Assembly: GCA_008015235.1 (NCBI GenBank) | Contig: SSFF01000001.1 | Span: 1 to 64,000, forward strand | DNA length: 64,000 nucleotides | Reading direction: 5' to 3' | DNA from: Rhodoferax sp. | GTDB lineage: Bacteria > Pseudomonadota > Gammaproteobacteria > Burkholderiales > Burkholderiaceae_C | Part shown: positions 1 to 8,570 of the stretch, one piece after another | Numbering within the stretch: position 1 is the first letter of the stretch | Layout of the letters: the number at the start of each line of letters is the position of its first letter | The notes under the pieces: model-generated | What the model was told of the DNA's origin: nothing | Seen by the model: the letters and a program-made list of their open reading frames with translations, nothing else | The model's database searches: none | Position numbers and translations under genes: made by a program

Positions 1-179
1 CGGACGTGACCGGTGCGATCGAGTTGCCCGAAGGCAAGGAAATGGTGATGCCTGGTGACAACGTCTCCATCACCGTCAAGCTGATCGCTCCGATCGCCAT
101 GGAAGAAGGTCTGCGCTTCGCTATCCGCGAAGGTGGCCGTACCGTGGGCGCCGGCGTTGTGGCAAAAATCATCGCTTAA
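1..179 (+). CDS. tuf: Elongation factor Tu, C-terminal fragment (cut by window edge)
   Basis: The last 58 codons of EF-Tu are present, with the reading frame entering at base 3 and ending in TAA. The end of the beta-barrel domain 3 is recognisable (MVMPGDNV, then [17 protein letters not shown]). EF-Tu delivers aminoacyl-tRNA to the ribosome as a GTP complex in the cytoplasm. It lies 9 nt upstream of rpsJ, the usual end of the str operon in proteobacteria. The N-terminal GTPase domain is outside the window. Confidence 0.97.
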   Translation, partial: DVTGAIELPEGKEMVMPGDNVSITVKLIAPIAMEEGLRFAIREGGRTVGAGVVAKIIA

Positions 180-188
180 GGACGAAAA

Positions 189-503
189 ATGGCTGCAAAG
201 CAAAAAATTCGCATCCGCCTGAAGGCGTTTGACTACAAGCTGATCGACCAGTCTGCTGCCGAGATCGTGGACACTGCCAAGCGCACTGGCGCCATCGTCA
301 AGGGCCCCGTGCCCCTGCCGACCCGCATGAAGCGTTTCGACATCCTGCGTTCGCCCCACGTCAACAAGACCAGCCGCGATCAGCTCGAAATCCGTACGCA
401 CCAGCGTCTGATGGACATCGTGGATCCTACCGACAAGACGGTTGATGCTTTGATGAAGCTTGACCTCGCTGCCGGCGTGGATGTCGAAATCAAGTTGCAG
501 TAA
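189..503 (+). CDS. rpsJ: 30S ribosomal protein S10 (NusE)
   Basis: The 104-residue protein has the usual S10 length and begins with the family sequence [15 protein letters not shown]; the conserved block [20 protein letters not shown] is also present. S10 is a small-subunit protein and, as NusE, a partner of NusB/NusG in transcription antitermination. It starts 9 nt after tuf, with a purine-rich AAGGA just upstream, so it is probably co-transcribed with tuf. A terminator follows the gene and separates it from rplC, so rpsJ appears to belong to the upstream str transcript here. Confidence 0.98.
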   Translation: MAAKQKIRIRLKAFDYKLIDQSAAEIVDTAKRTGAIVKGPVPLPTRMKRFDILRSPHVNKTSRDQLEIRTHQRLMDIVDPTDKTVDALMKLDLAAGVDVEIKLQ

Positions 504-560
504 TGCAATTGACGCGGTGCTGGCGCCCCTGGGTGCCAACACTGCAAAGCGAACTGCCAG

Positions 561-588
561 AAAACCCCTTGCGCAAGCGAGGGGTTTT
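561..588 (+). terminator. Intrinsic terminator between rpsJ and rplC
   Basis: AAAACCCC at 561-568 pairs with GGGGTTTT at 581-588, and inner bases extend the stem around a GCAA loop. The stem closes on a T run. It lies 57 nt after the rpsJ stop and would end the tuf-rpsJ transcript. The leading A run makes it potentially bidirectional. Confidence 0.75.
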
Positions 589-597
589 CGCTATACT
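569..597 (+). promoter_or_regulatory. Probable sigma-70 promoter for the rplC operon, overlapping the rpsJ terminator
   Basis: A -35-like TTGCGC (569-574) and a -10-like TATACT (592-597) are separated by 17 bp. The -35 hexamer lies in the loop of the terminator hairpin. The predicted start near 604 would leave a leader of about 90 nt before rplC, which could carry regulation. This is inference from hexamer match and spacing only. Confidence 0.55.
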
Positions 598-695
598 GGC
601 GGGCTTCGCTGCAAAGCGGAGTTTTATTAACAGTACCTTGCATTCAAACAACACAACCAATTGAAGCTGTGTTGGCGAGGATTACGGAGAAAACA

Positions 696-1367
696 ATGAG
701 TCTTAGCAATCACTTAGGGTTGCTGGGTCGCAAGGTTGGCATGATGCGTCTGTTCACGGACGACGGGGATGCAGTTCCCGTTACCGTGGTCGATGTGTCC
801 AACAACCGCGTGACACAGGTCAAAACCCAAGAGAACGACGGCTACGTTGCCTTGCAGGTGACGTTTGGTTCGCGCAAAGCATCGCGCGTGACCAAGCCCG
901 AGGCGGGTCACCTGGCCAAGGCCGGTGTCGAAGCTGGTGAAATCGTCCAAGAATTCCGCGTAACCGCTGACACCGCTGCCCAATACCCGGCTGGCGCTGC
1001 AGTGCCTGTGGCGGCTGTGTTTGCAGCAGGCCAAAAGGTTGATGTGCAAGGCACCTCGATCGGTAAGGGTTATGCCGGTACGATCAAGCGCCACAACATG
1101 GCTTCCCAGCGTGCGTCTCACGGTAACAGCCGTTCGCACAATGTTCCTGGTTCCATTGGTATGGCGCAGGATCCGGGTCGCGTGTTCCCTGGTAAGCGCA
1201 TGACCGGTCACATGGGTGTGGATCTGGTGACAACCCAGAACCTCGACGTGTTTCGTGTCGATGAGGCGCGCCAGCTCCTGTTGATCAAGGGTGCTATCCC
1301 CGGTTCGGCAGGTGGTTTTGTGACAATCCGTCCGGCCATCAAGGCCAAAGCGAAAGGAGCGAACTAA
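696..1367 (+). CDS. rplC: 50S ribosomal protein L3
   Basis: A 223-residue L3 protein with the N-terminal [14 protein letters not shown] and the loop [23 protein letters not shown], which reaches the peptidyl-transferase region; the Gln in MAQDP is the residue methylated by PrmB in E. coli. An in-frame GTG at 669 would add nine residues, but ATG 696 has the ribosome-binding site GGAGA and matches the family start. It is the first gene of the operon running to rpsQ and overlaps rplD by one base (TAATG). Confidence 0.98.
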   Translation: MSLSNHLGLLGRKVGMMRLFTDDGDAVPVTVVDVSNNRVTQVKTQENDGYVALQVTFGSRKASRVTKPEAGHLAKAGVEAGEIVQEFRVTADTAAQYPAGAAVPVAAVFAAGQKVDVQGTSIGKGYAGTIKRHNMASQRASHGNSRSHNVPGSIGMAQDPGRVFPGKRMTGHMGVDLVTTQNLDVFRVDEARQLLLIKGAIPGSAGGFVTIRPAIKAKAKGAN

Positions 1368-1987
1368 TGCAGCTCGAGCTCCTGAATGACCAAGGTCAGG
1401 CTACTTCCAAGTTTGAAGCGCCTGAAACCGTATTCGGTCGTGAATACAACGAAGACCTCGTTCACCAGATCGTCGTCGCGTACCAGGCCAACGCCCGTCA
1501 AGGTACCCGCGCACAGAAGGATCGTGAGCAGGTCAAGCACTCCACCAAGAAGCCTTTCAAGCAAAAGGGTACTGGCCGCGCTCGTGCTGGTATGACTTCT
1601 TCTCCGCTGTGGCGCGGAGGCGGTCGCATATTCCCCAATATGCCCAATGAAAACTTCACGCAAAAGATCAACAAGAAGATGTACCGTGCCGGTATGGCTG
1701 CGATCCTGTCGCAGCTGGTGCGCGAAGGTCGTCTGGCGGTGGTCGAGTCGCTGAAGGTTGAAACGCCCAAGACCAAGGCACTTGCCGCCAAATTCAAGGC
1801 CATGAACCTAGACTCCGTTCTGGTGATTGCCGACGAAGTGGACGAAAACCTGTACCTGGCTTCCCGCAACCTGATGAACGTGCTGGTGGTGGAGCCGCGC
1901 TACGCCGACCCGCTGTCGCTGGTGCACTACCGCAAGGTGCTGGTCACCAAGGCTGCCATGGACCAACTCAAGGAGATGTTCGCATGA
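1367..1987 (+). CDS. rplD: 50S ribosomal protein L4
   Basis: A 206-residue L4 with the conserved [10 protein letters not shown] and KGTGRARAG segments of the extended tunnel loop. L4 lines the peptide exit tunnel. In E. coli L4 also represses the S10 operon by acting on its leader RNA; here the promoter sits after rpsJ, so any such control would act on the leader before rplC, which I cannot show. It overlaps rplC by one base and rplW by four (ATGA), indicating translational coupling. Confidence 0.98.
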   Translation: MQLELLNDQGQATSKFEAPETVFGREYNEDLVHQIVVAYQANARQGTRAQKDREQVKHSTKKPFKQKGTGRARAGMTSSPLWRGGGRIFPNMPNENFTQKINKKMYRAGMAAILSQLVREGRLAVVESLKVETPKTKALAAKFKAMNLDSVLVIADEVDENLYLASRNLMNVLVVEPRYADPLSLVHYRKVLVTKAAMDQLKEMFA

Positions 1988-2310
1988 GCCGCGCAGATCA
2001 ACGTACCAATTTCGACGAAGGTCGTCTGATGCAGTTGCTGGTCGCCCCCATCGTGTCCGAAAAGGCCACCATGGTTGCCGAGAAAAGCAATGTTGTGACT
2101 TTCAAGGTGCTGCAAGACGCTACCAAGTTTGAGATCAAGGCCGCTGTGGAATTGATGTTCAAGGTAGAAGTCCAAGGCGTTTCCGTGGTGAACACCAAAG
2201 GCAAAACCAAGCGTTTCGGAAAGTCTGTCGGTCGTCGCGACAATGTTCGCAAGGCCTACGTGACCCTGAAGCCTGGTCAAGAGCTGAACCTCGGTGGGGA
2301 GGCTGCGTAA
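1984..2310 (+). CDS. rplW: 50S ribosomal protein L23
   Basis: A 108-residue L23 with the family motif [17 protein letters not shown] and the C-terminal [19 protein letters not shown]23 sits at the exit of the peptide tunnel and docks trigger factor and SRP. The start at 1984 overlaps rplD (ATGA). An internal ATG at residue 16 would give a shorter form, but Comamonadaceae L23 proteins usually carry a short N-terminal leader like this one. Confidence 0.97.
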   Translation: MSRADQRTNFDEGRLMQLLVAPIVSEKATMVAEKSNVVTFKVLQDATKFEIKAAVELMFKVEVQGVSVVNTKGKTKRFGKSVGRRDNVRKAYVTLKPGQELNLGGEAA

Positions 2311-2312
2311 TC

Positions 2313-3137
2313 ATGGCTGTTATCAAGATGAAACCAACCTCACCCGGCCGTCGTGGCGTGGTGAAGGTTACCCGTGATCACCTGCACAAGGGTGAAGCGT
2401 ACGCTCCGCTGTTGCAACCCCAGTTCCAAAAAGCTGGTCGCAACAACAACGGTCACATTACAACCCGTCACAAGGGCGGTGGTCACAAGCACCACTACCG
2501 CGTGGTGGACTTCAAGCGCAACAAGGACGGTATCCCCGCCAAGGTTGAGCGCATTGAATACGATCCGAACCGCTCTGCCCACATCGCCTTGGTGTGCTAT
2601 GCAGACGGTGAGCGCACGTACATCATTGCCCCCCGTGGACTGGAAGTTGGCGCCACCATCATGAGTGGTTCCGAGGCCCCGATCCGCGTCGGCAACACCT
2701 TGCCTATCCGCAACATCCCCGTGGGTTCCATCATCCACTGCATCGAGCTGCAAGTCGGCGCTGGTGCACAGATGATCCGCTCGGCTGGTGCTTCGGCAAC
2801 ATTGCTGGCTCGTGAAGGTACTTACGCTCAGGTTCGCGTGCGTTCCGGCGAAGTTCGCAAGATTCACATCGATTGCCGCGCCACCTTGGGTCAAGTCGCC
2901 AACGAAGAGCACAGCCTGCGCCAATTGGGTAAGGCCGGTGTCAAACGTTGGATGGGTATTCGTCCGACCGTTCGCGGTGTGGTGATGAACCCGGTTGACC
3001 ACCCGCATGGTGGTGGTGAAGGCAAGACCGGTGAAGGTCGTCATCCTGTGGACCCATGGGGTAATCTGACCAAGGGCTACCGTACCCGTAACAACAAGCG
3101 CACGCAGGTCATGATCGTGTCGCGTCGCAAGAAGTAA
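2313..3137 (+). CDS. rplB: 50S ribosomal protein L2
   Basis: A 274-residue L2 of normal length. Conserved blocks include [13 protein letters not shown] near the N-terminus and the C-terminal [17 protein letters not shown], which contains the histidine-rich loop needed for peptidyl transfer. L2 helps join the subunits and shape the peptidyl-transferase centre. It starts 2 nt after rplW and precedes rpsS by 11 nt. Confidence 0.98.
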   Translation: MAVIKMKPTSPGRRGVVKVTRDHLHKGEAYAPLLQPQFQKAGRNNNGHITTRHKGGGHKHHYRVVDFKRNKDGIPAKVERIEYDPNRSAHIALVCYADGERTYIIAPRGLEVGATIMSGSEAPIRVGNTLPIRNIPVGSIIHCIELQVGAGAQMIRSAGASATLLAREGTYAQVRVRSGEVRKIHIDCRATLGQVANEEHSLRQLGKAGVKRWMGIRPTVRGVVMNPVDHPHGGGEGKTGEGRHPVDPWGNLTKGYRTRNNKRTQVMIVSRRKK

Positions 3138-3148
3138 GGGGTAGGTAA

Positions 3149-3427
3149 ATGACTCGTTCACTGAAAAAAGGTCCCTTCGTGGATCACCACCTCGTTGCCA
3201 AGGTTGAAAAAGCCGTTGCCAACAAGGACAAGAAACCAATCAAGACCTGGTCGCGTCGTTCCATGGTTCTGCCCGAGTTCATCGGTCTGACCATTGCCGT
3301 GCACAACGGCAAGCAGCACGTTCCGGTCTATGTCACCGACCAGATGGTGGGCCACAAGTTGGGTGAGTTCGCGCTCACACGTACTTTCAAGGGTCACCCG
3401 GCGGACAAAAAAGTCCAGAAGAAATAA
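3149..3427 (+). CDS. rpsS: 30S ribosomal protein S19
   Basis: A 92-residue S19 with the canonical start [15 protein letters not shown] and the C-terminal block [16 protein letters not shown]19 forms a complex with S13 in the head of the 30S subunit and contacts the A- and P-site tRNAs. It is part of the rplC-rpsQ operon, between rplB and rplV. Confidence 0.98.
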   Translation: MTRSLKKGPFVDHHLVAKVEKAVANKDKKPIKTWSRRSMVLPEFIGLTIAVHNGKQHVPVYVTDQMVGHKLGEFALTRTFKGHPADKKVQKK

Positions 3428-3439
3428 GGAGTGGTGAAC

Positions 3440-3769
3440 ATGGAAACACGTGCAACCCTTCGTGGCGTACGCCTGTCTGTGGATAAGGGCCGCCTGGTGG
3501 CAGACCTGATCCGCGGCAAAAAAGTCGACCAGGCCCTGAACATCCTGCAATTCACACAGAAAAAAGCAGCTGTGATCATCAAGAAGGTTCTGGAGTCTGC
3601 TATTGCCAACGCCGAGCACAACGACGGCGCCGATATCGACGAACTGAAGGTCAAGACCATCTACGTCGAACAAGGTACTTCGCTGCGTCGCTTCACTGCG
3701 CGCGCCAAAGGCCGTGGCAATCAAATTCGCAAGCCCACCTGCCACGTTTACGTGACAGTCGGTAACTGA
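3440..3769 (+). CDS. rplV: 50S ribosomal protein L22
   Basis: A 109-residue L22, matching the family length of about 110. It has the [23 protein letters not shown] start and the C-terminal beta-hairpin region [17 protein letters not shown] that lines the exit tunnel and is a site of macrolide resistance. Two in-frame GTG codons lie upstream (3431, 3434), but AAGGA at 3426-3430 is correctly spaced for ATG 3440, which also gives the family N-terminus METRA. Confidence 0.96.
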   Translation: METRATLRGVRLSVDKGRLVADLIRGKKVDQALNILQFTQKKAAVIIKKVLESAIANAEHNDGADIDELKVKTIYVEQGTSLRRFTARAKGRGNQIRKPTCHVYVTVGN

Positions 3770-3786
3770 GAGAGGCCAGGAAAGAT

Positions 3787-4668
3787 ATGGGACAAAAAAT
3801 CCATCCAACCGGTTTTCGCCTGAGCGTCAGCCGTAACTGGTCTTCGCGTTGGTACGCTACCAATCGCGACTTCGCCGGCATGCTGGCCGAAGACATCAAG
3901 GTTCGCGAATACCTCAAGGCCAAGCTGAAGAACGCTTCGGTGGCCCGCATCCTGATCGAGCGTCCTGCCAAGAACGCCCGCATCACCATCTTCTCGGCAC
4001 GTCCTGGCGTCGTGATCGGCAAGAAGGGTGAGGACATCGAAAACCTGAAGCGCGACCTGGGCAAGCAATTGGGCGTGCCGGTGGCAGTGAACATCGAAGA
4101 AGTGCGCAAGCCAGAACTCGATGCCAAGCTGATCGCCGACTCGATTACCCAGCAGCTCGAAAAGCGCATCATGTTCCGTCGCGCCATGAAGCGCGCCATG
4201 CAAAACGCCATGCGCATGGGTGCCTTGGGCATCAAGATCATGTCGTCTGGTCGTTTGAACGGTATCGAAATCGCTCGTACCGAGTGGTACCGCGAAGGCC
4301 GCGTGCCTTTGCACACTCTGCGTGCAGACATCGACTACGGCACATCCGAAGCCAAGACAACCTACGGCATCATCGGCGTTAAGGTTTGGGTCTACAAGGG
4401 TGACACCCTGGGCCGCAACGACCTGCCCGCTGCTGTGGAGCCCCGTGCTGAAGAAGAGCGCCGCCCCCGTGGCCCCCGTCGCGAAGGTCGCCCCGCAGGT
4501 GATCGTCCCGCTGGTCGCGGTGGTCGTCGCCCTGCTGGCAGCAATGCCGCTCCTGCCGATGGCAGTGACAAGCCCGCTGAAGCCTCCGGTGCTGAAGCTA
4601 AACCCGCCGTTAAGCGCGTTCGTTCAGTCGCCGCGCCAGCTGCAGCAGCTGACGGCAAAGGAGAATGA
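3787..4668 (+). CDS. rpsC: 30S ribosomal protein S3 with a long disordered C-terminal tail
   Basis: A 293-residue S3. The ribosomal core, residues 1 to about 215, starts [13 protein letters not shown] and contains the KH-domain GxxG motif ([11 protein letters not shown]). It lines the mRNA entry channel and contributes helicase activity. E. coli S3 has 233 residues; the extra residues here are rich in Arg, Pro, Gly and Ala (for example [14 protein letters not shown]). Such tails occur in Burkholderiales S3 proteins. The stop overlaps a spurious ATG just before rplP. Confidence 0.97.
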   Translation: MGQKIHPTGFRLSVSRNWSSRWYATNRDFAGMLAEDIKVREYLKAKLKNASVARILIERPAKNARITIFSARPGVVIGKKGEDIENLKRDLGKQLGVPVAVNIEEVRKPELDAKLIADSITQQLEKRIMFRRAMKRAMQNAMRMGALGIKIMSSGRLNGIEIARTEWYREGRVPLHTLRADIDYGTSEAKTTYGIIGVKVWVYKGDTLGRNDLPAAVEPRAEEERRPRGPRREGRPAGDRPAGRGGRRPAGSNAAPADGSDKPAEASGAEAKPAVKRVRSVAAPAAAADGKGE

Positions 4669-4670
4669 CT

Positions 4671-5087
4671 ATGTTGCAACCCGCTCGTCGCAAGTATCGC
4701 AAAGAGCAAAAGGGCCGCAACACCGGTTTGGCTACCCGTGGCAGCACGGTGGCCTTCGGTGACTTTGGCCTGAAGTGTACGGATCGTGGTCGTCTGACCG
4801 CGCGCCAGATCGAAGCAGCACGTCGTGCTATTTCCCGTCACGTAAAGCGTGGTGGTCGCATCTGGATTCGCGTGTTCCCCGACAAACCGATCTCCAAGAA
4901 GCCTGCTGAAGTGCGTATGGGTAACGGTAAAGGTAACCCTGAGTACTACGTTGCAGAAATCCAGCCCGGCAAGATCGTGTTTGAAATCGTCGGCGTGCCC
5001 GAGGAATTGGCCCGCGAAGCTTTCAAGCTCGCCGCTGCCAAGCTGCCTTTGGCTACCACTTTTGTAGCGCGCCAGCTTGGCCAGTAA
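4671..5087 (+). CDS. rplP: 50S ribosomal protein L16
   Basis: A 138-residue L16 with the family start [17 protein letters not shown]. An upstream in-frame ATG at 4665 overlaps the rpsC stop, but ATG 4671 restores the conserved N-terminus and is preceded by GGAG. L16 organises the A-site region and is needed for late 50S assembly. The [12 protein letters not shown] block is present. Confidence 0.97.
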   Translation: MLQPARRKYRKEQKGRNTGLATRGSTVAFGDFGLKCTDRGRLTARQIEAARRAISRHVKRGGRIWIRVFPDKPISKKPAEVRMGNGKGNPEYYVAEIQPGKIVFEIVGVPEELAREAFKLAAAKLPLATTFVARQLGQ

Positions 5088-5102
5088 TCAGGAGAAATTG
5101 CT

Positions 5103-5309
5103 ATGAAAACTACTGAACTGCGCCAAAAAGACGTCGCTGGTCTGCAAGCTGAAGTCAAGGCACTGCAAAAGGCTGCCTTCGGCCTGCGCATGCAAAAGGC
5201 TACGCAACAACTCAACAACACCGCTTCGCTGCGCAATGCGCGCCGCGATATTGCACGCGCCAAGACCATCTTGGCCGAAAAGCAAAGCGCTGAAAAATCC
5301 GGCAAATAA
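5103..5309 (+). CDS. rpmC: 50S ribosomal protein L29
   Basis: A 68-residue, mostly helical protein with the L29 signature (KTTELRQKD near the start and [15 protein letters not shown] near the end). L29 lies beside L23 at the tunnel exit. A clear AGGAGA ribosome-binding site precedes the ATG. It is followed 10 nt later by rpsQ. Confidence 0.95.
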   Translation: MKTTELRQKDVAGLQAEVKALQKAAFGLRMQKATQQLNNTASLRNARRDIARAKTILAEKQSAEKSGK

Positions 5310-5319
5310 GGAGCGATAA

Positions 5320-5589
5320 ATGACGGAAGCTAAAAAATCCCTCAAGCGCACCTTGATTGGCAAGGTGGTCAGCGACAAGCGCAGCAAGACCGTGACGGTG
5401 TTGATCGAACGTCGCGTCAAGCATGAGCTGTACGACAAGATCGTTGTGAAGTCCAGCAAGTACCACGCCCACGATGAAAAGGGCGAGTACAAGATGGGTG
5501 ACATCATCGAGATCACTGAGAGCCGTCCGCTGTCCAAGACCAAGAACTGGGTGGCTACCCGCTTGGTGGAAAAGGCTGCTGCAGTCTAA
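5320..5589 (+). CDS. rpsQ: 30S ribosomal protein S17, last gene of this ribosomal operon
   Basis: An 89-residue S17 with the OB-fold signature [27 protein letters not shown] and the block [14 protein letters not shown]17 is a primary 16S rRNA binder. In many proteobacteria rplN and the rest of the spc genes follow directly; here an intrinsic terminator follows and the next gene is a peroxiredoxin, so the S10 and spc groups are separated in this genome. Confidence 0.97.
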   Translation: MTEAKKSLKRTLIGKVVSDKRSKTVTVLIERRVKHELYDKIVVKSSKYHAHDEKGEYKMGDIIEITESRPLSKTKNWVATRLVEKAAAV

Positions 5590-5621
5590 GTCTATCGGTA
5601 GGCGCTCCGGCGCCACCTTGG

Positions 5622-5654
5622 AAAACGGCCCACAATGTGGGCCGTTTTGCTTTT
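5622..5654 (+). terminator. Intrinsic terminator after rpsQ
   Basis: A 13-nt arm beginning AAAACGGCCC (5622) pairs with its complement ending GGGCCGTTTT (5648), followed by GCTTTT. It lies 33 nt after the rpsQ stop and marks the end of the ribosomal-protein operon. Confidence 0.88.
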
Positions 5655-5687
5655 GTAGCCTACCATTTAGACAGAAAGATATTGACC

Positions 5688-6194
5688 ATGATCCAGGTTG
5701 GACAAAAACTCCCTTCGGCCACATTGATGGAATTCAACGAAGTGGAAGGCAATGGCTGCGCCTTGGGCCCGAATCCGGTGGATGTCCAAAGTGCCAGCGC
5801 TGGCAAGACCATTGCGCTGTTCGCATTGCCTGGCGCTTTCACCCCCACCTGCTCCGCCCAGCATGTGCCCGGTTATGTCGCGATGTACGAGCAACTGCGC
5901 GCCCAGGGTGTCGATGAAATCTGGTGTGTCAGCGTGAACGACGCCTTTGTCATGGGTGCCTGGGCACGTGACCAGAAAACAGCTGGCAAGGTGCGCATGC
6001 TGGGTGACGGCAGCGCCGCATTCACCCAGGCCACCGGATTGACGCTGGATTTGACGTCCCGCGGCATGGGCTTGCGAAGCAACCGCTATTCAATGCTGGT
6101 GAAGGACGGTGTAGTACAGACCCTGAACATCGAAGCGCCGGGAAAATTCGAAGTCAGCGATGCCGCCACGATGTTGGCACAGGCCTGCGCCTGA
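5688..6194 (+). CDS. Peroxiredoxin, Prx5-type
   Basis: A 168-residue thiol peroxidase. The segment PGAFTPTCSAQHVPGY (around residues 48-63) is the Prx5/AhpE-like active site, with the peroxidatic cysteine at about residue 55. The enzyme would reduce hydroperoxides in the cytoplasm with thiol reductants such as glutathione or glutaredoxin. The start MIQVGQKLP is the family start; longer reading-frame extensions run into the rpsQ terminator. Its stop abuts the stop of the convergent acetyltransferase gene. Confidence 0.9.
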   Translation: MIQVGQKLPSATLMEFNEVEGNGCALGPNPVDVQSASAGKTIALFALPGAFTPTCSAQHVPGYVAMYEQLRAQGVDEIWCVSVNDAFVMGAWARDQKTAGKVRMLGDGSAAFTQATGLTLDLTSRGMGLRSNRYSMLVKDGVVQTLNIEAPGKFEVSDAATMLAQACA

Positions 6195-6686
6195 TTACAG
6201 GTCGGCCTTGAGGTAGTGGGCACCTGCGATGGGGTTGAAGTAGTACGGCGGAATTTCTTCAAACCCCAGCTCTTCGTACAAGGCGCGGGCCGCCTCCATG
6301 TCGCTGAGCGTGTCGAGCAGGATGACGTCATAACCCAGGATGCGCCCCTTGTCGACGATGGCTTCGGCCAAGAGGCGGCCGATGCCGGTACCACGGAATG
6401 CCGGGCGCACGTACAGGCGCTTCATTTCACACGCATTGGCATAGTCTGTCGAGTCAATGGGTCGCAAGGCGCAGCAACCAGCCAGCTCGCCGCCCATCAC
6501 CGCCAGTACCAAGGCACCACGGGGCGCGGCATAGGCGCCGGGCAGTTGGGCCAATTCATTATCGAAATCCTGAAAGCACAGGTCTACACCGAGGGTTTTG
6601 GCATATTCTTGGAAAAGCGTGCGTGTGTCCTCTAACCAGGGGGCATCGGGCGACTCCAGCCAGACAAGCTCTACCGTGCCCATCAT
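6195..6686 (-). CDS. GNAT-family N-acetyltransferase
   Basis: A protein of about 163 residues with the GNAT acetyl-CoA-binding motif (RPAFRGTGIGRLLAEAI) and the downstream ILLDTLSDMEAARALYEELGFEEI typical of the family's C-terminal half. It would transfer an acetyl group to an amine substrate that cannot be predicted. The start is uncertain: two adjacent ATGs (6686 and 6683) precede GTVELVWLESPD, but no strong ribosome-binding site is visible, and the frame stays open upstream. Confidence 0.82.
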   Translation of the reverse strand: MMGTVELVWLESPDAPWLEDTRTLFQEYAKTLGVDLCFQDFDNELAQLPGAYAAPRGALVLAVMGGELAGCCALRPIDSTDYANACEMKRLYVRPAFRGTGIGRLLAEAIVDKGRILGYDVILLDTLSDMEAARALYEELGFEEIPPYYFNPIAGAHYLKADL

Positions 6687-6750
6687 GCAGGGAAGTGGGG
6701 AGCCGGGAACAGGAATATTGCACAGACGATTGGCATAGAAACTCCGAAAA

Positions 6751-6779
6751 TTGCCTGAAAACTGCGTACGCACTATACA
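6751..6779 (+). promoter_or_regulatory. Predicted sigma-70 promoter of the DUF4197-like gene
   Basis: TTGCCT (6751-6756) and TATACA (6774-6779) are 17 bp apart. The implied transcript would have an untranslated leader of about 90 nt before the ATG at 6876. Hexamer match only. Confidence 0.5.
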
Positions 6780-6875
6780 CAGGAAGGCGTGCAAACACAC
6801 AATGCAGCACGTGCGAGCAATAGAAATGGCGCAACTGCGATTAAGCTGTGGACTGGACACACCACGGAGCAATGC

Positions 6876-7574
6876 ATGGACCGTCGACAATTCACCACCT
6901 ATGGCGCCTACACCTTCTTGATCGCCGGGATCACTCCGGTTCAGGTGCACGCAGCAAGCTTGGCCGAGCTCAGCAACAAGGACGCGACAGCCGCTTTGAA
7001 AATGGCATTGGACAAAGGAGCCGCCGCTGCAGTAGCCATGCTGGGTAGCACCAACGGATTTCTGGGCAATGACAAGGTGCGCATCCCTTTACCCGGCTAC
7101 CTCAACGATGCCGCTGGTTTGTTACGCACCCTGGGCCAAGGCCAGCAGGTCGATGAACTGATTACCGCCATGAACCGCGGGGCCGAAGCGGCCGTGCCCA
7201 AGGCAAAGGCCTTGTTGACAAAGGCGGTCCAGAACATGTCGGTGGACGATGCCAAGGGCATTCTGGCCGGCGGCAACACCGCGGTCACCGACTTTTTTGC
7301 CAGCAAGACCCGCAGTGGTCTCAGCACTGAATTCCTGCCCATCGTGAACCAGGCTACGCAAAAGCTGGGTCTGGCCGCGAAATACAACCAACTTGCCGGA
7401 AAAGGTGCGGAGTTGGGCCTAGTGAAGAAGGAGGACGCCAACATCCAGCAGTACGTGACGACCAAGGCGCTCGATGGCCTGTACCTGATGATTGGCGAGG
7501 AAGAAAAGAAAATCCGCCAGAACCCCGTGGCCTACGGCAGCTCGCTATTGAGCAAGGTGTTTGGCGCCTTGTAG
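6876..7574 (+). CDS. Exported DUF4197-like protein with a twin-arginine-type signal
   Basis: A 232-residue protein. The N-terminus MDRRQFTTYG followed by a hydrophobic stretch ending PVQVHA resembles a twin-arginine (Tat) signal with cleavage after HA. The mature part (KMALDKGAAAAVAMLG, then FLGNDKVRIPLP and TKALDGLYLMIGEEEKKIRQNP) matches my memory of DUF4197, a periplasmic family without an established function. The start at 6876 has GGAGC 5 nt upstream. It is transcribed away from the acetyltransferase gene. Confidence 0.78.
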   Translation: MDRRQFTTYGAYTFLIAGITPVQVHAASLAELSNKDATAALKMALDKGAAAAVAMLGSTNGFLGNDKVRIPLPGYLNDAAGLLRTLGQGQQVDELITAMNRGAEAAVPKAKALLTKAVQNMSVDDAKGILAGGNTAVTDFFASKTRSGLSTEFLPIVNQATQKLGLAAKYNQLAGKGAELGLVKKEDANIQQYVTTKALDGLYLMIGEEEKKIRQNPVAYGSSLLSKVFGAL

Positions 7575-7586
7575 GATGGTGCGCAG

Positions 7587-7781
7587 TCAGAAGCGGCTGC
7601 GTTGCAGGCCATCGCGGTCGCGCATGGACTCGATTTCCACGCGGTCGTAGAAACCGGTACTTTTCAAATACTCTGCCCAACGCTGGACAGCTTCTTCATG
7701 GGGTTGCCAAGGGCCGGTTTGTACATCCCGGCGGACTTCGCCGTTCTTGGCCATACGCCGCTTTGTGACTACTCTGTACAT
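7587..7781 (-). CDS. Small conserved-looking hypothetical protein
   Basis: A 64-residue protein starting MYRVVTKRRMAKNGE and containing VRRDVQTGPWQPHEEAVQRWAEYLKSTGFYDRVEIES. Composition is that of a normal soluble protein, not of an antisense shadow, and it fills the gap between two genes without overlap. I do not recognise a function. An alternative start is the internal Met at residue 10. Confidence 0.55.
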   Translation of the reverse strand: MYRVVTKRRMAKNGEVRRDVQTGPWQPHEEAVQRWAEYLKSTGFYDRVEIESMRDRDGLQRSRF

Positions 7782-7885
7782 GCTGACAACATCGACTGAT
7801 CTCACTGCCAATTTTAGCCAGAGACACACGGGTTTTCAGACGCTGGGCCTATTGCCGCCATAATGGCGCGAACACGCAAACCACC

Positions 7886-8332
7886 ATGACCACCGGCCTG
7901 CTGATCATCGCCCATGCCCCCTTGGCCAGCGCCTTGCGCGCATGTGTATTGCATGTCTATCCCGATGCCGACGCGGCCATTGCCGCGCTCGACGTACCGC
8001 CACAGCAGAATCCGGCCGAAACACTGGAAGCAGCACGCCAGCTTGCCCAGGGCCTGCGCACTGCGCGCCTGCTGGTTCTGACCGACGTGTTTGGCGCCAC
8101 CCCCAGCAACGTGGCGCAGAAACTGGTGGACGGCGTCCATTCGCGACTGATTGCCGGAGTCAACCTGCCCATGCTCCTGCGCACCGTGAACTACCTGGGC
8201 GACGAACTCGACAGCCTGGTCAACCGGGCTCTCGCTGGCGGAACCCAGTGCATCATGCAGGTCACGGTCAGCGCGCCACAAAACCAAATCAAGAAACGCC
8301 ATGATTCAACACACCACGACCATCATCAATAA
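7886..8332 (+). CDS. PTS EIIA component, mannose/fructose type (regulatory)
   Basis: A 148-residue EIIA(Man)-family protein. The phosphorylatable histidine is His10 in LLIIAHAPL, and VLTDVFGATPSNVA is the conserved second motif. It takes phosphate from HPr, encoded by the next gene, which overlaps its end by 32 bases. No EIIB or EIIC gene follows, so sugar transport through this set is unlikely. In beta-proteobacteria such EIIA proteins act in regulation. The C-terminal HHDHH tail lies in the overlap with ptsH. Confidence 0.9.
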   Translation: MTTGLLIIAHAPLASALRACVLHVYPDADAAIAALDVPPQQNPAETLEAARQLAQGLRTARLLVLTDVFGATPSNVAQKLVDGVHSRLIAGVNLPMLLRTVNYLGDELDSLVNRALAGGTQCIMQVTVSAPQNQIKKRHDSTHHDHHQ

Positions 8333-8570
8333 GCTCGGCCTGCATGCGCGCGCGTCGGCCAAACTGACCAAGCTGGCCGGGAGCTTTCCCTGCGAGGTCT
8401 GGATTGCCAAGGGTGAACGGCGCGTGAACGCCAAAAGCATCATGGGTGTCATGATGCTGGCGGCCGGCATGGGCTCGATCGTGACCCTGGACACCTCCGG
8501 CGAACGCGAGCAGGAAGCCATGGACGCGTTACTCGCACTGATCGCCGACCGGTTCGGAGAAGGCGAATGA
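8301..8570 (+). CDS. ptsH: Phosphocarrier protein HPr
   Basis: An 89-residue HPr. The active-site histidine is in NKLGLHARASAKL (about residue 15), and the regulatory serine is in KSIMGVMMLA, the site used by HPr kinase in species that have it. HPr passes phosphate from enzyme I to EIIA. It overlaps the EIIA gene at its start and ptsI by 4 bases at its end, so all three should be translated together. Confidence 0.95.
   Translation: MIQHTTTIINKLGLHARASAKLTKLAGSFPCEVWIAKGERRVNAKSIMGVMMLAAGMGSIVTLDTSGEREQEAMDALLALIADRFGEGE

Noticed and set aside
4420..4668. Tail of rpsC as a frameshift or fused second gene
   Set aside because: The frame and stop are consistent and Ala/Arg-rich S3 tails are usual in Burkholderiales.
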